Shown: piece by piece, positions 17,488-27,771 of the stretch
How positions within the stretch are numbered: the first letter of the stretch is position 1
Layout of the letters: the number at the start of each line of letters is the position of its first letter
Translations under genes and position numbers: made by a program
Origin: Thermoplasmatales archaeon
GTDB lineage: Archaea > Thermoplasmatota > Thermoplasmata > Thermoplasmatales > Thermoplasmataceae
Direction: 5' to 3'
DNA length: 64,000 bases
Assembly (NCBI GenBank): GCA_016806715.1
Contig: CP060531.1
Location: forward strand, 496,001 to 560,000
Notes under the pieces: generated by a model
What the model saw: only the letters and a program-made list of their open reading frames with translations
Told to the model about the DNA's origin: nothing
Database searches by the model: none

Positions 17488-18645
17488 ATGCGTATCGCAT
17501 ATGTTGGTAACTTCCACAACTTTGGAAACTCAGTGGCTACTGCAGGAACTGCGATCGTGTATCTTATGTCTGAATTAGAGGAAGTAGATGGTATTGATGT
17601 TTTCTGTGCGGTTCCAAACTTTAAAAAGGAACAAACATTCGTATCGGATAAAGTAAAGATCTATCCAACGTTTGATCCTAGGAAGCCATTATCAACAATA
17701 AATTTGTATGGGATCAAATGGAAGAATTACGACAAGATCATCTTTAACATTCTGCCTACGGCATTTGGAAAATCTGCCCTTTTGAACATGATAGGGGTAC
17801 TTGCCCCTTATATTCTAACGAAGTTTGGCCACAGAAACATCAGGGTTGTATATCACAACTCTACCTTTACAAACGATGTCGAGAGACTAGGCTACAATTC
17901 ACGAACGGATAGAATTAAGAAGATAATACTGTCCAAGGTTGAAATGCGTATGTTTGAGTCATTACCTGTCTACATGCCTCTTAAGATCTATGTCAACAGG
18001 ATACTGTCCAAGAAAAATAAAGCACTCGTAAAGCATATAGATATGAGATACTTTGAGGCTATTCCAACCATCTACATAAACGCCTTATCTAGGAAAAAAT
18101 TCATCGAAAGGAGTAAAAACTCAAATAAAACTATTCTACTACATGGATACTGGGGTCCACAAAAGAACCTTGAACTTGCACTTGAAAATCTTTTGAAGTT
18201 GAGGAGTGAAGGGTTGGAATTTTACCTTATCCTGAGCGGTGGCGTCAACGGCAATTTTCCAGATTATGTGAATCGCTTCAATGAATTGGTTAAAAAGTAC
18301 TCCAGCACAATTGATGAAAGGCTCGGATATGTAGTGGAAAGAGACATCTTGAAACTTTTCAAACGTTCCGATCTTGTCGTGATTCCATACAATGCACCTG
18401 GAGGACATTCTGGAGTTTTAGAGACTGCTATTGCATTCGATAACTCCGTGATATGTATCAAACATCCTGAATACGAGGAACAATCTACTGGGCTTGATGG
18501 CATAGTACTAACTGATCCGGACCATTTTCATGAAGACTTGAAAATGTGTCTGAAAGAGAATAGTCAGTGTAACATTAAGACGACTATTAATATTTCAGAG
18601 AAAATTGACCGGGCAGTCGATTCAGTGAGACATCTTTTGGAATGA
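17488..18645 (+). CDS. GT-B fold glycosyltransferase
   Basis: 385 residues. Rossmann-like start MRIAYVGNFHNFGNS; the C-terminal half reads LLHGYWGPQKNLELAL (donor-binding strand and helix), then SDLVVIPYNAPGGHSGVLETA, the acidic E-containing motif of GT4-like enzymes. The acceptor is unknown. It is the first gene after the IS256 element, with an A/T-rich promoter near 17457-17467. Part of the surface glycan cluster with downstream methyltransferase and GT4 genes. Confidence 0.8.
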   Translation: MRIAYVGNFHNFGNSVATAGTAIVYLMSELEEVDGIDVFCAVPNFKKEQTFVSDKVKIYPTFDPRKPLSTINLYGIKWKNYDKIIFNILPTAFGKSALLNMIGVLAPYILTKFGHRNIRVVYHNSTFTNDVERLGYNSRTDRIKKIILSKVEMRMFESLPVYMPLKIYVNRILSKKNKALVKHIDMRYFEAIPTIYINALSRKKFIERSKNSNKTILLHGYWGPQKNLELALENLLKLRSEGLEFYLILSGGVNGNFPDYVNRFNELVKKYSSTIDERLGYVVERDILKLFKRSDLVVIPYNAPGGHSGVLETAIAFDNSVICIKHPEYEEQSTGLDGIVLTDPDHFHEDLKMCLKENSQCNIKTTINISEKIDRAVDSVRHLLE

Positions 18646-18710
18646 GGTGAAATGAATATTACTTTGATAAAAACCCGAGCTTGACCTTATCTCAAATTGA
18701 TCGCGAAACA

Positions 18711-18720
18711 TAATATATAC
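18711..18720 (+). promoter_or_regulatory. TATA box of the methyltransferase-GT4 operon
   Basis: TAATATATAC, about 27 nt upstream of the ATG at 18743. Leaderless-type spacing. Confidence 0.55.
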
Positions 18721-18742
18721 CTCCACTTCATTTCATTAGTAC

Positions 18743-19452
18743 ATGCGCGCCAATCAAAATATAGTGAACTTTGACACTTTTATGCCTATTTACAAAAAAG
18801 ACAGGAAAGCTGAAAAGAGTAAGGACGCTGACATAGAATCGTTCGCCATGCCATTCAGCTCAAATTCAGCTAAGCGGTATTGTGTTTTCGCCAAATACAG
18901 GGCAATAACCAAATTCATGCTTAAAAAACGGCCGGGGAATGTGGCTTTTGACTTTGGACCTAGCTTTGGCGCCTTTTTACCCAGGCTTTTTAGCAGGTTT
19001 AACGATGTCATAGCAGTAGATACTTTTGATATTCAGGTAATTGCAGCAAGAGAGCTCGTAACATTTATGGAACTTCCCAAGATAAAAGTGGAAAAAGTTA
19101 GAAAAGACAAGGGACTGTTACATTTTGATGACGGTAAGTTTGATATTAAACTGGCAGCAGATGCAATGGAACATAATCCGAATTACAAAGATATTGCGAT
19201 GGAACTTAAAATGGTGTTAAGGCTGGGAGGATCACTGATTGTTTCGCTTCCCATGGAACATTTGCTTTATCGCCTCTTTGCGGGAAGGAGGGTGAACACA
19301 ATGAAGAAAGATGGCGTGTCTAACATTCAAGATAGGGAGATGATCAGGTCGGCCCCTTCATTTCCAATAACTTCAAGAGAGTTTACACAGTCAATGTGTA
19401 TACATTTATTCATGTCACATATTTTGCCAAGGAGTGGAAGTTCCTAAAATGA
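18743..19452 (+). CDS. SAM-dependent methyltransferase, frameshifted near the C-terminus
   Basis: A class I SAM methyltransferase: motif I appears as FDFGPSFGAFLPRL, followed by VIAVDTFD (ribose-binding acid), KLAADAMEHN and a GGSLIVSLPMEH strand. In the frame as given, translation ends at 19447 with an unlikely tail. A one-base shift in the CCCC run near 19352-19355 restores FISNNFKRVYTVNVYTFIHV and ends WKFLK with TGA at 19450-19452. That TGA overlaps the ATG of the next gene (ATGA), the usual sign of translational coupling. So the full-length gene is probably 18743-19452 and the shift is recent, regulated or a sequence error. Confidence 0.75.
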
Positions 19453-20597
19453 GAATAATTATCTTCTCAAGACGATTGGCGAGTGCTGGGATGACAAAAG
19501 CCATTGCTAAGGAATATAATGGTCTCAAAGTAATGGGAAATGATGTTATCGTCATTACCATGAATAAGGACGTACCCGAGTTTTACAAGAGATATTATGA
19601 AAATATGGATGTCGATGTGTTAGGAGGAGGCCAACCTTCAATGTCAACCGATAGCGTCAGGGCGAGCCAAATTATCACGGTTTCCGGAATAAGAGCTTTG
19701 GATTACGTCCGTTCAACCATCATGGTATTTAAGAAACTCAAAATAGAGGAATCAGAAATAATTTTGTTCCATGAAATAGCTCCTGCTGTTCTCGCATTGC
19801 CTTACTTATTTATTTCCAAAAGAAAGTATGCTATCTATCTTCATGACAATTCTTTCATGGCTCTTTCAAAGACCAAATCAATGTGCACATTGATAAAGAA
19901 GAGGCTTTCTGAAATTGCTTTGAAGTGGCTAATAACAAGGTCTGCGATTACTTTGTGTGTTTCACCCACGCTTGAGGTAAATATAAAGGAAAGAGTAGGC
20001 AGTGGGAATGTAGTCTGCCTTCCGTTAGGAATTGACACTGCTGAAGAACTTCCGCAAATTGACCAAAGGAAAGATGTGATCACATACTCTTTCTGGGACC
20101 GCTGGAGGAAGCCGGAGATATACCTGAAAGTGGCCTCCTTATTACCGAATAATACAAAGATGATAATTGCAGGTAGATGGCATGATGTGAAATATCTGAA
20201 TGAATTCAGACAAAGAATAGATGATTTAAAGTTGGCGCACAAGGTTATCCTTCGCCCTGATATTCCAGAAGAGGAGAAGAACAGGATGTTGTCCACCTCG
20301 ATCGCCTATGTTAGATTCGGATTTGACGAGGAAGGTATGCCTGGTGGAGTCTTGGAAGCATTGGGTTTTGGTTGTCCCGTCATTGTTAATAAAGGCCTTG
20401 GTGCCTTATCGTATCTGGAAAATGGAAAGAACGGGTTTATTGTGGAATCTCCAGAGCAGGCTGCAGATGTCGTTGTAAGGTTAAGTAAGGATAGGGATCT
20501 GCTTGAAATATTTTCTCGCGCTTCTTATCTCTGTTCAAAAAAACATGGTTGGCGTGATCATAACATACAGCTTAACAGGTTTTTGTCGAAAACCTAG
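19449..20597 (+). CDS. Glycosyltransferase family 4
   Basis: 382 residues from the ATG at 19449 (MRIIIFSRRLASAGMTKAIA). An upstream in-frame ATG at 19434 lies inside the end of the methyltransferase gene and is less likely. The C-terminal GT-B domain has KVILRPDIPEEEKNRM and GGVLEALGFGCPVIVNK, the E-x7-E-type nucleotide-sugar motif of GT4. Coupled to the methyltransferase by ATGA overlap. It probably adds a sugar to a lipid- or protein-linked surface glycan that the neighbour methylates. Convergent with the next gene, 2 bp apart. Confidence 0.88.
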   Translation: MRIIIFSRRLASAGMTKAIAKEYNGLKVMGNDVIVITMNKDVPEFYKRYYENMDVDVLGGGQPSMSTDSVRASQIITVSGIRALDYVRSTIMVFKKLKIEESEIILFHEIAPAVLALPYLFISKRKYAIYLHDNSFMALSKTKSMCTLIKKRLSEIALKWLITRSAITLCVSPTLEVNIKERVGSGNVVCLPLGIDTAEELPQIDQRKDVITYSFWDRWRKPEIYLKVASLLPNNTKMIIAGRWHDVKYLNEFRQRIDDLKLAHKVILRPDIPEEEKNRMLSTSIAYVRFGFDEEGMPGGVLEALGFGCPVIVNKGLGALSYLENGKNGFIVESPEQAADVVVRLSKDRDLLEIFSRASYLCSKKHGWRDHNIQLNRFLSKT

Positions 20598-20599
20598 TT

Positions 20600-21706
20600 T
20601 TACCTTGCCTTATTGTCTGACCGTCTCCTTAATATTTCAAGATATAGTTCTCTTGTTCTAGATATGACCCAGTGAAGCGAATATTCTTCGGTTTCAGTTA
20701 TTCTCAGTATGGAAGACAACTCAGGAGACTCTTTACAATAATTTCGTATTAATTTACAGATAATAATAGATGTCTCTTCTATTTTCAAGGGATCAATTAT
20801 GTGGCCGCACGAACGTTCGTAGACCAACTCATGGGAACCAGCATATCTAGAAACGATAGGTATGGTGCCGCAATACATTGCTTCCAGAACAATCCTACCA
20901 AAACCTTCTGAGTTACTTGTTGAAGGAAGTATCAGGTACTTGGCCCTGTTAAGAAGTTTAATCAATTCTTCATTGCAGGCATCTTTTAAAAATTGTATCC
21001 CTATTCCTATCTTGCTGGATTCTTCTCTGAATCGAGAGAAGTCTTCACCCCCTCCAACAATGTAAACCCGAAGGTCAGTTCCGCAATCTTGAGCCAGTTT
21101 ATGCAATATTTTCAGAAAGTTCCAGTGTCCTTTGTAACTGTGCTCTTTGTCCATTCTTCCAACAAAGACCAGATCAATGTCTCTCTCATGATCGTCATCC
21201 AACTTTCTGTACATAGTTGTATCAATACCGTTGAATGTTAACTTTTTGATACGCTTCGGCAACAACATTCGACTAAGTAGCTTGTTCATATCTGACTGTG
21301 TCTGTACAATAACCGTATCAATGGAAAATTGAAAAAAACCAAACATTGAATTATAAAGCCTACCCAGTTTACTTGGAAAGTCAGCATGATATGTCATTAT
21401 TACGGGAATATTGAGAAACTTGGCAAGACTGGGAAGAATGAAGTCAATTTCAGTTGGACCAGAAATGTGGAGTATATCAGGTGAAATGCCCTTAAGGATC
21501 TTAGGCAGCTTCCAGACAGATACCACCTTATTGCCGGGAATGCGAATCACAGAGAATTTGAATTTTTCCTCAGAATCACTCCTGACAGGTGTTATTACAG
21601 TAACCTCATCTCCCTGTGCATTGAGAGAATTCGCTAGATCAAGATTGTATCTTTCTCCTCCTCCAGTGTTTGGAGAGAATGAATTCGCATAAATCACTAT
21701 TTTCAT
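20600..21706 (-). CDS. Glycosyltransferase family 4
   Basis: 368 residues. N-terminal GGGERYNLDLANSL is the classic GT4 glycine loop; VFVGRMDKEHSYKGHW and NSEGFGRIVLEAMYCGTIPI mark the donor-binding C-terminal domain. Third gene of an operon with the DUF2079-LamG protein and a methyltransferase-like protein (gaps about 20 bp). Probably a cytoplasmic, membrane-associated sugar transferase for the cell-surface glycan. Confidence 0.9.
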   Translation of the reverse strand: MKIVIYANSFSPNTGGGERYNLDLANSLNAQGDEVTVITPVRSDSEEKFKFSVIRIPGNKVVSVWKLPKILKGISPDILHISGPTEIDFILPSLAKFLNIPVIMTYHADFPSKLGRLYNSMFGFFQFSIDTVIVQTQSDMNKLLSRMLLPKRIKKLTFNGIDTTMYRKLDDDHERDIDLVFVGRMDKEHSYKGHWNFLKILHKLAQDCGTDLRVYIVGGGEDFSRFREESSKIGIGIQFLKDACNEELIKLLNRAKYLILPSTSNSEGFGRIVLEAMYCGTIPIVSRYAGSHELVYERSCGHIIDPLKIEETSIIICKLIRNYCKESPELSSILRITETEEYSLHWVISRTRELYLEILRRRSDNKAR

Positions 21707-21724
21707 TGTATTTACCAGACTCCT

Positions 21725-22474
21725 CTAGCGTTTCTCCTTTTTTCTTGCCTCGAAAAAAATAACAGCTATCCAGCTATTTGGAAGTAAATTCAATACTTTT
21801 CTGATTTTACTACTCCCGTATGGAGAAAATCGGTATTTATCCAAAACCTTGTATTCCTTCGACAAGAGTTCCGTAACTTCAGAATATGTATATGCTCTTA
21901 TGTGCCCAAACCCTCCAAAAACACCATCGACTGTCGCGTCCTTGGGCCAGTGAATGTTTCTTCCCAATAGAAAGTTTAATCGCCTTTCGGCCTTAACGGC
22001 ATTTGGAACGCTGCCAAGCAGGAGACCACCATTATTCAAGAACTTCGTTAAGTTGCGCGGGATCAATCCATCAGGGGCAAGAAGATGCTCAAGAGTTTCA
22101 TAGAAAAGCTCCATGCCATATTTAAGAGTAATTTCATGGTCTCCGTCATGAGCGATTGTAACATCATAAACCTCCTTTTTAATCTTGGAGTAGGATGCAT
22201 TTCGCACGACATCAAGATATTCAGCACCGGATATTATGCAATAATACTCGGCAGACTTTTTTTCGATTTCTTCCCTCATCAGCGGACCAAGAATTGAAAG
22301 AGCGATATTTGCGATACACATTTTAACAGAAACATGCGGCATTATCCTCCGGAGCATGAAGGAGAATCGGAATTTGTGGAACGATGCATAACTGCTCCCC
22401 TCATCGGACTCACAATATTTGAGAAGGTCACTATATACCCTATCTGGATGAAATGCAAAATCTTCATTTTTCAT
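21725..22474 (-). CDS. Methyltransferase-like protein with degenerate SAM motif
   Basis: 249 residues. The C-terminal half resembles class I methyltransferases of glycan clusters: LFYETLEHLL, a post-motif LNNGGLLLGSVPNAV and GFGHIRAYTYSEV. The expected glycine-rich motif I is replaced by ANIALSILGPLM, so SAM binding is uncertain. Operon position between the membrane protein and GT4 genes suggests glycan modification or a structural/regulatory role. Confidence 0.65.
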   Translation of the reverse strand: MKNEDFAFHPDRVYSDLLKYCESDEGSSYASFHKFRFSFMLRRIMPHVSVKMCIANIALSILGPLMREEIEKKSAEYYCIISGAEYLDVVRNASYSKIKKEVYDVTIAHDGDHEITLKYGMELFYETLEHLLAPDGLIPRNLTKFLNNGGLLLGSVPNAVKAERRLNFLLGRNIHWPKDATVDGVFGGFGHIRAYTYSEVTELLSKEYKVLDKYRFSPYGSSKIRKVLNLLPNSWIAVIFFEARKKEKR

Positions 22475-22494
22475 AACTCAATTGCGACCCCCAA

Positions 22495-24993
22495 TCACTT
22501 TCCACTCCCGTTAACCCAATCTGCGAAAGCTGTACCAGAATTCGAACCCAGTTGATCCAACAATGCCTGTGGACTTTGCGTTGCCTGATAGGATATCGTA
22601 GCATTAGAAATGACAAAATCAGCAATTGAAGCGTTCAGTGGATTCGAATTTGGATAAGTCTTATTGTAATGCAGGAATGGGTGCATTCCGCCGATCATTA
22701 GAATATTTCCGCTTCCTACCTGCACCCCCTTGGGAAAAATCTGTCCCGAGAAAACGATCACACTGTTAACAAAAATTTGAGCGTACCCACTGTTGAATGT
22801 TACCACAACGTAAGTCCATTTTTCCGGAACAATATTAAAGTCCTCAAGGTAAATGTTAAAAGACGCATTTTCTGTCCTGAATCCGAATTCGAACTTACCT
22901 GTATTTTCCACCTGGTTCCACACGTAGGGATATTTTCCGTCTATTGAGAATACCTGTGAATCATTACCCAATTTGACAGGTACTCTGTAGCCATCCTCGT
23001 AGGAAGTGAGATTTATCAGATATGCATAGTAAAAGGAGTCAGGTTTTACTGAAATGCGGCTGATCAAGTTTGAGAAATGGGTGTAATTTGACTGAAATGT
23101 GTGAACATTCGTGGGTGCACTATATGAGTAACCGCTGCCAATAGTCACTGCTGGAGATGATTCATTGAGGTCTATCGTCATCACGTTTCCAGAGTCAAGA
23201 GTCAGGGAAAAAGAGGAAAATACGTAAAGTGGTACCTTGAATTGAACATTCTCGCTATTCCCAGTTAGATCAGATATTAATATGTTTCCGAAATGCAGGG
23301 TACCATTCATGCTTCCTTTAGAGGTTATATTCAGGTTGTAAATTCCTGGTGAAATCAGAGAATTTGGGGTGCTATAACTGTTCGCAGTCGTATGCCTAAC
23401 CGGTATGCCTATGTTTAGGGGTACATAATATACGGGGTTGCCAGTATAATCATGTTTAAATAAGATTGCACCACCTGCTTCAGCATAGACCCCGTATGAC
23501 GAATTTTGAAGGAACATGTTCGAAAGCTGCATCATATTATAGTTGTAGAAATCCGAACCTGTGTCCCTAACAGAAACCGTGAACCATGGTGACATCGGAT
23601 CATTTAGGGCATAGTCTATGGGATTGGCTGGATTATATTGCCCAGGGTACGTGAAATAATATCTATTAGCAAATTGTGGCATATTGAAGCCGCTAAGTAC
23701 GGAGGCTTTATTTGGTACCAGAGAAATCATATGACCAAGATTCTGATCATAACTTGACACAGAAAGACTTCCATACCATCCGTACCCCCCATTTGCAGGT
23801 GGATTGTTATTGAAGTCAGTCTTCATCAACTGATTTCCGGGACTTATAGGGGAGTAAATAAAAAAAAGAGACGCGTTCAATACTACAAATACCAAGGCAA
23901 ATGCAACGAGGCGTTTGCTCTTAATTAGGCCACGCCATTTCTCCTTCAGACCGGTCGCTTTTCGTTGAAATCTAATTAACCTGAGAATAACGAAAATTAA
24001 TGCAATGAAAAGAATGGGGGAAGCAAGAGAGGAATACTGCATTGGATAGTAGAATCTTACCAATCCAGAATATCCAACCAAATAATATAGGAATGAGGGG
24101 ATAGCAGGTAGTATGAATCGATATTCTATGAAAACAGAAAAAAGAAGAGGGAACGTCAGGAAAAAGATATACAACAGGCCATTCACAACCCTAGTCGCTG
24201 TCAGCCTAGTCAATATAACGTTCAGGAAGGTTCCCTCGGAAGTTGTCGAAACAACATTCCCAGTGTAAATAGCAGGTCCGGAGACTATATAATTTACTAG
24301 AAGAATGGCGACGGAAAATGTTATTAGAACTCCCATAAATAATAGAATAGTCCTGCGTTTATAGGAAATTTTACCAAAAAAAGACTTAACCGAATATAAT
24401 AAAACCGGTATTGAGAGCAGAATTATCACCGGAGAAAGGAGATCAGTCATTACTGATAATGAGAATGAAAGAGCAGCCCAACCTAACTTGCCCTTGAAGA
24501 ATAGGTAGAAGCCTAATATGTAAAATAAAGGAAATAGCGTCATATAATGGAATGGATACCCATTGGCTGCTGAATTGGGATAGTACAACACCCATGCAAC
24601 CTGTACCAGAAGCGCCATGTATGGTTTCTTCAACAACTTATTTGCCAGCAAATAAAGGAGGAATCCTGAGAAAGCTATAATAAAACTCTGCAAAATCAAC
24701 AAGCTGTATGTAGAAGGGAATGCCCAAATGTAAGGAACGAGAAGAAAACTAATCAGCTTCGTTGTGTAATAAAGTGGAAGGTACCCAACACTTGAAGGGT
24801 AAGAAGAAACCATATAAGCCTCCCTCCATACAAGATTGTAGCTCACTCCATAGTCAAATATTCCAACGTTGAAAGTTTCCATCTGTATTATTAGGAAGTA
24901 ACTCCAGACAGCAGTGTATATTGCCACAACCAACAACGAGATCAAAGTGGAGGAGAGACCACGATGAGAGGTACAATCAGTTATTCGGGACAT
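22495..24993 (-). CDS. DUF2079 polytopic membrane protein with C-terminal LamG-like domain
   Basis: 832 residues. The N-terminal ~380 residues hold about ten hydrophobic segments with FNVGIFDYGVSYNLVWRE, the DUF2079 signature near the end of helix 1; this family resembles GT-C membrane glycosyltransferases. The remainder is extracytoplasmic and contains a concanavalin-like LamG domain (FRTENASFNIYLEDF, WTYVVVTFNSGYAQIFVN, LMIGGMHPF). First gene of the operon with a methyltransferase-like gene and a GT4 gene; TATA box (ATATTTTTAA, about 25015-25027) lies about 27 nt upstream. It may transfer or bind sugars on the outer face of the membrane (inference). Confidence 0.8.
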   Translation of the reverse strand: MSRITDCTSHRGLSSTLISLLVVAIYTAVWSYFLIIQMETFNVGIFDYGVSYNLVWREAYMVSSYPSSVGYLPLYYTTKLISFLLVPYIWAFPSTYSLLILQSFIIAFSGFLLYLLANKLLKKPYMALLVQVAWVLYYPNSAANGYPFHYMTLFPLFYILGFYLFFKGKLGWAALSFSLSVMTDLLSPVIILLSIPVLLYSVKSFFGKISYKRRTILLFMGVLITFSVAILLVNYIVSGPAIYTGNVVSTTSEGTFLNVILTRLTATRVVNGLLYIFFLTFPLLFSVFIEYRFILPAIPSFLYYLVGYSGLVRFYYPMQYSSLASPILFIALIFVILRLIRFQRKATGLKEKWRGLIKSKRLVAFALVFVVLNASLFFIYSPISPGNQLMKTDFNNNPPANGGYGWYGSLSVSSYDQNLGHMISLVPNKASVLSGFNMPQFANRYYFTYPGQYNPANPIDYALNDPMSPWFTVSVRDTGSDFYNYNMMQLSNMFLQNSSYGVYAEAGGAILFKHDYTGNPVYYVPLNIGIPVRHTTANSYSTPNSLISPGIYNLNITSKGSMNGTLHFGNILISDLTGNSENVQFKVPLYVFSSFSLTLDSGNVMTIDLNESSPAVTIGSGYSYSAPTNVHTFQSNYTHFSNLISRISVKPDSFYYAYLINLTSYEDGYRVPVKLGNDSQVFSIDGKYPYVWNQVENTGKFEFGFRTENASFNIYLEDFNIVPEKWTYVVVTFNSGYAQIFVNSVIVFSGQIFPKGVQVGSGNILMIGGMHPFLHYNKTYPNSNPLNASIADFVISNATISYQATQSPQALLDQLGSNSGTAFADWVNGSGK

Positions 24994-25014
24994 TTACACA
25001 GTATACGGCATTAT

Positions 25015-25027
25015 GATTAAAAATATT
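25015..25027 (-). promoter_or_regulatory. TATA box of the DUF2079 operon
   Basis: Minus strand AATATTTTTAATC, about 27 nt upstream of the ATG at 24993. Confidence 0.5.
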
Positions 25028-25316
25028 GGGATGTGTTGACATTGTCCAAAAAAATAGAACTCATCTGACTCTCATTTGAGTTCATGGGTAAAGCCGTATA
25101 TTACCATATCAGGAGTATATGACTGTACTCACGTCCTCCTGTTCCATTATCCGAATGCCATTTTTTGAATGAGTGCAATCTCTGAATGTAATAGGTTAGC
25201 TTTCTGAAGGTAAATTGCTTCCAGACCCTGTCTTTTACGGAACCAAAAAGTCAGTATAAAATGAATACATTATATTAATGAAATGATTAAATTCCTTGCA
25301 GAAACGTTAGGGGATC

Positions 25317-26400
25317 ATGGACAACCTCCAAGGATCTGTTGATCTGCTAAAAAAACACCTTGAAAAGGGGAAAGAGAAATTGCAGGAGGAGAACAGGTAT
25401 CTCAGAGAACAGCTAGACGAATACAAGAAGGAACATCCGTCAAGTATTGGAGAGAAGAATGGCACGTCCTTTGAGATAAAGCCTGGGATCATGCCACAAC
25501 ATCTGAAAAGAAGAAGCCCGGACAGAACAATGGTCACAGGGATTCTTCGGAAAATCGCCCGGCGGCGTAGATCGGATTGTAAGGGCACCGGTACACTAAT
25601 GCCCAAACTGTTCACGAAACTCAGCAGAGTTCAGGAGATGCGTGAACGCATAATTGAAGACATACCTTTACCGGAAACCATTGTCACAAAGTACCGAAAA
25701 GAGACGCGGTACTGCGAGCACTGCAAGATGGTGGCCGAATCCCAGATAGAGGATGCATTTCCAAATACCCGTCTATCCATCAGAGCCATGCTCGCCGTCA
25801 ATTACCTTAAGATCGGCAAGAGGGTTAGCGGGTAGAATGTTCCCAAAACAATGAAAGAACTGTTCGGCATCACTATACACAGGAGAGACGTTCCCAACGT
25901 ATCAGATGCGGAGGAGCTGAAGAAATTCAACAGAAACTATGGCAACAGGATCCTCAGATCCCTGAGAAAGGCATACAATGAGGTAAAAGAGTTCCGTTGA
26001 CGCGGGATCATGGAGGTTGTTGAAAATCTCTACCATGAACTGGGCTTCTTCATGGACAGTGATTACGAACACGGGAGATGCAAGGACTTCGCAGGCATCC
26101 TGAAAAGGAAAAGGGAATGGTTATTCAGGTTCGTTGTTGAAAAGGATGTTGAACCAACAAACGACAGTGCGGAGAGATTACCCATACCCTCTGGTTATGT
26201 ATCGGAGGACAAATAGTGAAACTTGCTTAGATATGGGGGATCGAACATACGAGACCCCTGCATCCGTCAGTACACCTCAGAACTGAGAAAAAGCAATAGA
26301 GTCAGGGACAAGCCAACAGAAGTAAGAAGTTGGATGGCAAAAAGTACCTGAAGAAGAAGATGCAGAAACTGAATAGAATTACGAAAACTACAGGTCTCGC
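25317..26400 (+). pseudogene. IS66-like transposase, fragmented
   Basis: The start of the gene (25317-25835) has an N-terminal coiled coil (EENRYLREQLDEYKKE) and the zinc-finger-like YCEHCKMVAES of IS66 transposases, then a TAG. Later pieces read MKELFGITIHR, VVENLYHELGFF (26010 on) and VEPTNDSAERLP, the C-terminal 'TNN-AER' region with the catalytic Glu. Internal parts are missing or shifted, so the transposase is dead. It separates two surface-glycan gene groups. Confidence 0.7.
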
Positions 26401-26510
26401 TTCATAGGGCTAACCCTTCACTATTAGGAAAAGGTCTTTAATAGTGAGGCGATATTCCGTTTGTTGGGAAATCTAAGGGCTCTCCTGCATTAATAATGAG
26501 GGGTTGAATA

Positions 26511-27671
26511 TTGAAAGCTATTGCTACTAACAAAAAGAAGGTCGAAGTATATTATTGGTCTCGGTTTGATTCTGACAAGAAATTGGCAGGTGGGGATATC
26601 AGGGCATTATATATGCTACCTGAAATGGCCAAGATCAGCAAAAATGAAGTCATGATAGTAAGACCGGATCATGTTCTTTCTCAACAAACGTTGAATCATA
26701 GGACGCTAATGAAGGTGGCAATGGTCTTCGCCCTACCATTCTTGCTGATTAAGAAAAGCATAATGGGAGAGAACAGCATAGAATTTATCTATTGCACAAC
26801 ATGTTATGCGTGGGATACCCTACCTGCAATTTTGACTAAATTTATTACAGGATCAAAGGTGATATGTGTATCCCATGATACTCCTTTGCAGAAAGTAGGG
26901 TTTGGGTTTTTTCGGAAACATGAAAATATGTCCATCTCCAGTTCTTTGCTGTTTACAGTCATAGAAAGACTTCAGGAGTTTCTATTAAGGTTTGTTGACA
27001 TTCCAATAGCCATTTCTGAATTTGCAAAGTCATTTTTCGGTGAGGATCTCAACGGTGACAGGATTATCCTATCTTCTAATGGGGTCCCTTCTGTTGTGTC
27101 GTGCGATGAAATAGATCAGCAACGCATTTTCGATGTGGTTTACGTGGGGAGAGTAATATATAGGAAGAATATTCCAAATTTGCTTAAGGCACTATCCCTC
27201 AATGAGTTCTCCCCGCCCTTGAAATTAGCTTTAATTTCAAATTCTGATGAAGCTAAGATTAAAGAGATTTTTGATGAAAATCTAAAGTCTGACACGGTAA
27301 AAACTGTCGTTTATCATGAAGCTTCTGAAGAAGAGAAGTATAAGGTACTTAAGAAAAGCAAGATTTCTATAAATATATCGAACGATGAAAATTTTTCAAT
27401 TTCTACCATAGAATCTGCATCATGTGGCACTGCATTAATTCTCTCAGATTCTGATTTTTTCAGAGAAATTTACAATGATTCAGCAATATATGTGCAATCT
27501 GACGATCCTGTGCAGATCCGGAATGCTCTGGATTTGTTGCTCAATGACGTAAACCTTTTGAAGGTGATGCAGGCAAGAGCAGTTAAAATCGCGGAAAATT
27601 ATAAATACGAGAACGTTGCAACAAAAGAGTATGGTTACATTTTGGATCGTATGTCTGAGAATGGTGGGTGA
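26511..27671 (+). CDS. Glycosyltransferase family 4
   Basis: 386 residues. N-terminal YYWSRFDSDKKLAGGDIRAL carries the GG loop; VVYVGRVIYRKNIPNLLKAL opens the donor-binding domain, and DENFSISTIESASCGTALI is the E-rich motif. The start is a TTG at 26511; an in-frame stop at 26505-26507 limits the frame, and a GAGGGG sequence lies 7-12 nt upstream as a possible ribosome-binding site. It stands alone between IS66 and ISL3 relics. Confidence 0.85.
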   Translation: MKAIATNKKKVEVYYWSRFDSDKKLAGGDIRALYMLPEMAKISKNEVMIVRPDHVLSQQTLNHRTLMKVAMVFALPFLLIKKSIMGENSIEFIYCTTCYAWDTLPAILTKFITGSKVICVSHDTPLQKVGFGFFRKHENMSISSSLLFTVIERLQEFLLRFVDIPIAISEFAKSFFGEDLNGDRIILSSNGVPSVVSCDEIDQQRIFDVVYVGRVIYRKNIPNLLKALSLNEFSPPLKLALISNSDEAKIKEIFDENLKSDTVKTVVYHEASEEEKYKVLKKSKISINISNDENFSISTIESASCGTALILSDSDFFREIYNDSAIYVQSDDPVQIRNALDLLLNDVNLLKVMQARAVKIAENYKYENVATKEYGYILDRMSENGG

Positions 27672-27771
27672 ATGGAAATTTATATAGGTTTACAGATAGA
27701 TCTTAATGAAGATTGGTTCTTTCTAGAATGGCCGTGAAAAGTTAATCTTCATCTCTCCATTACTTTTTTTC

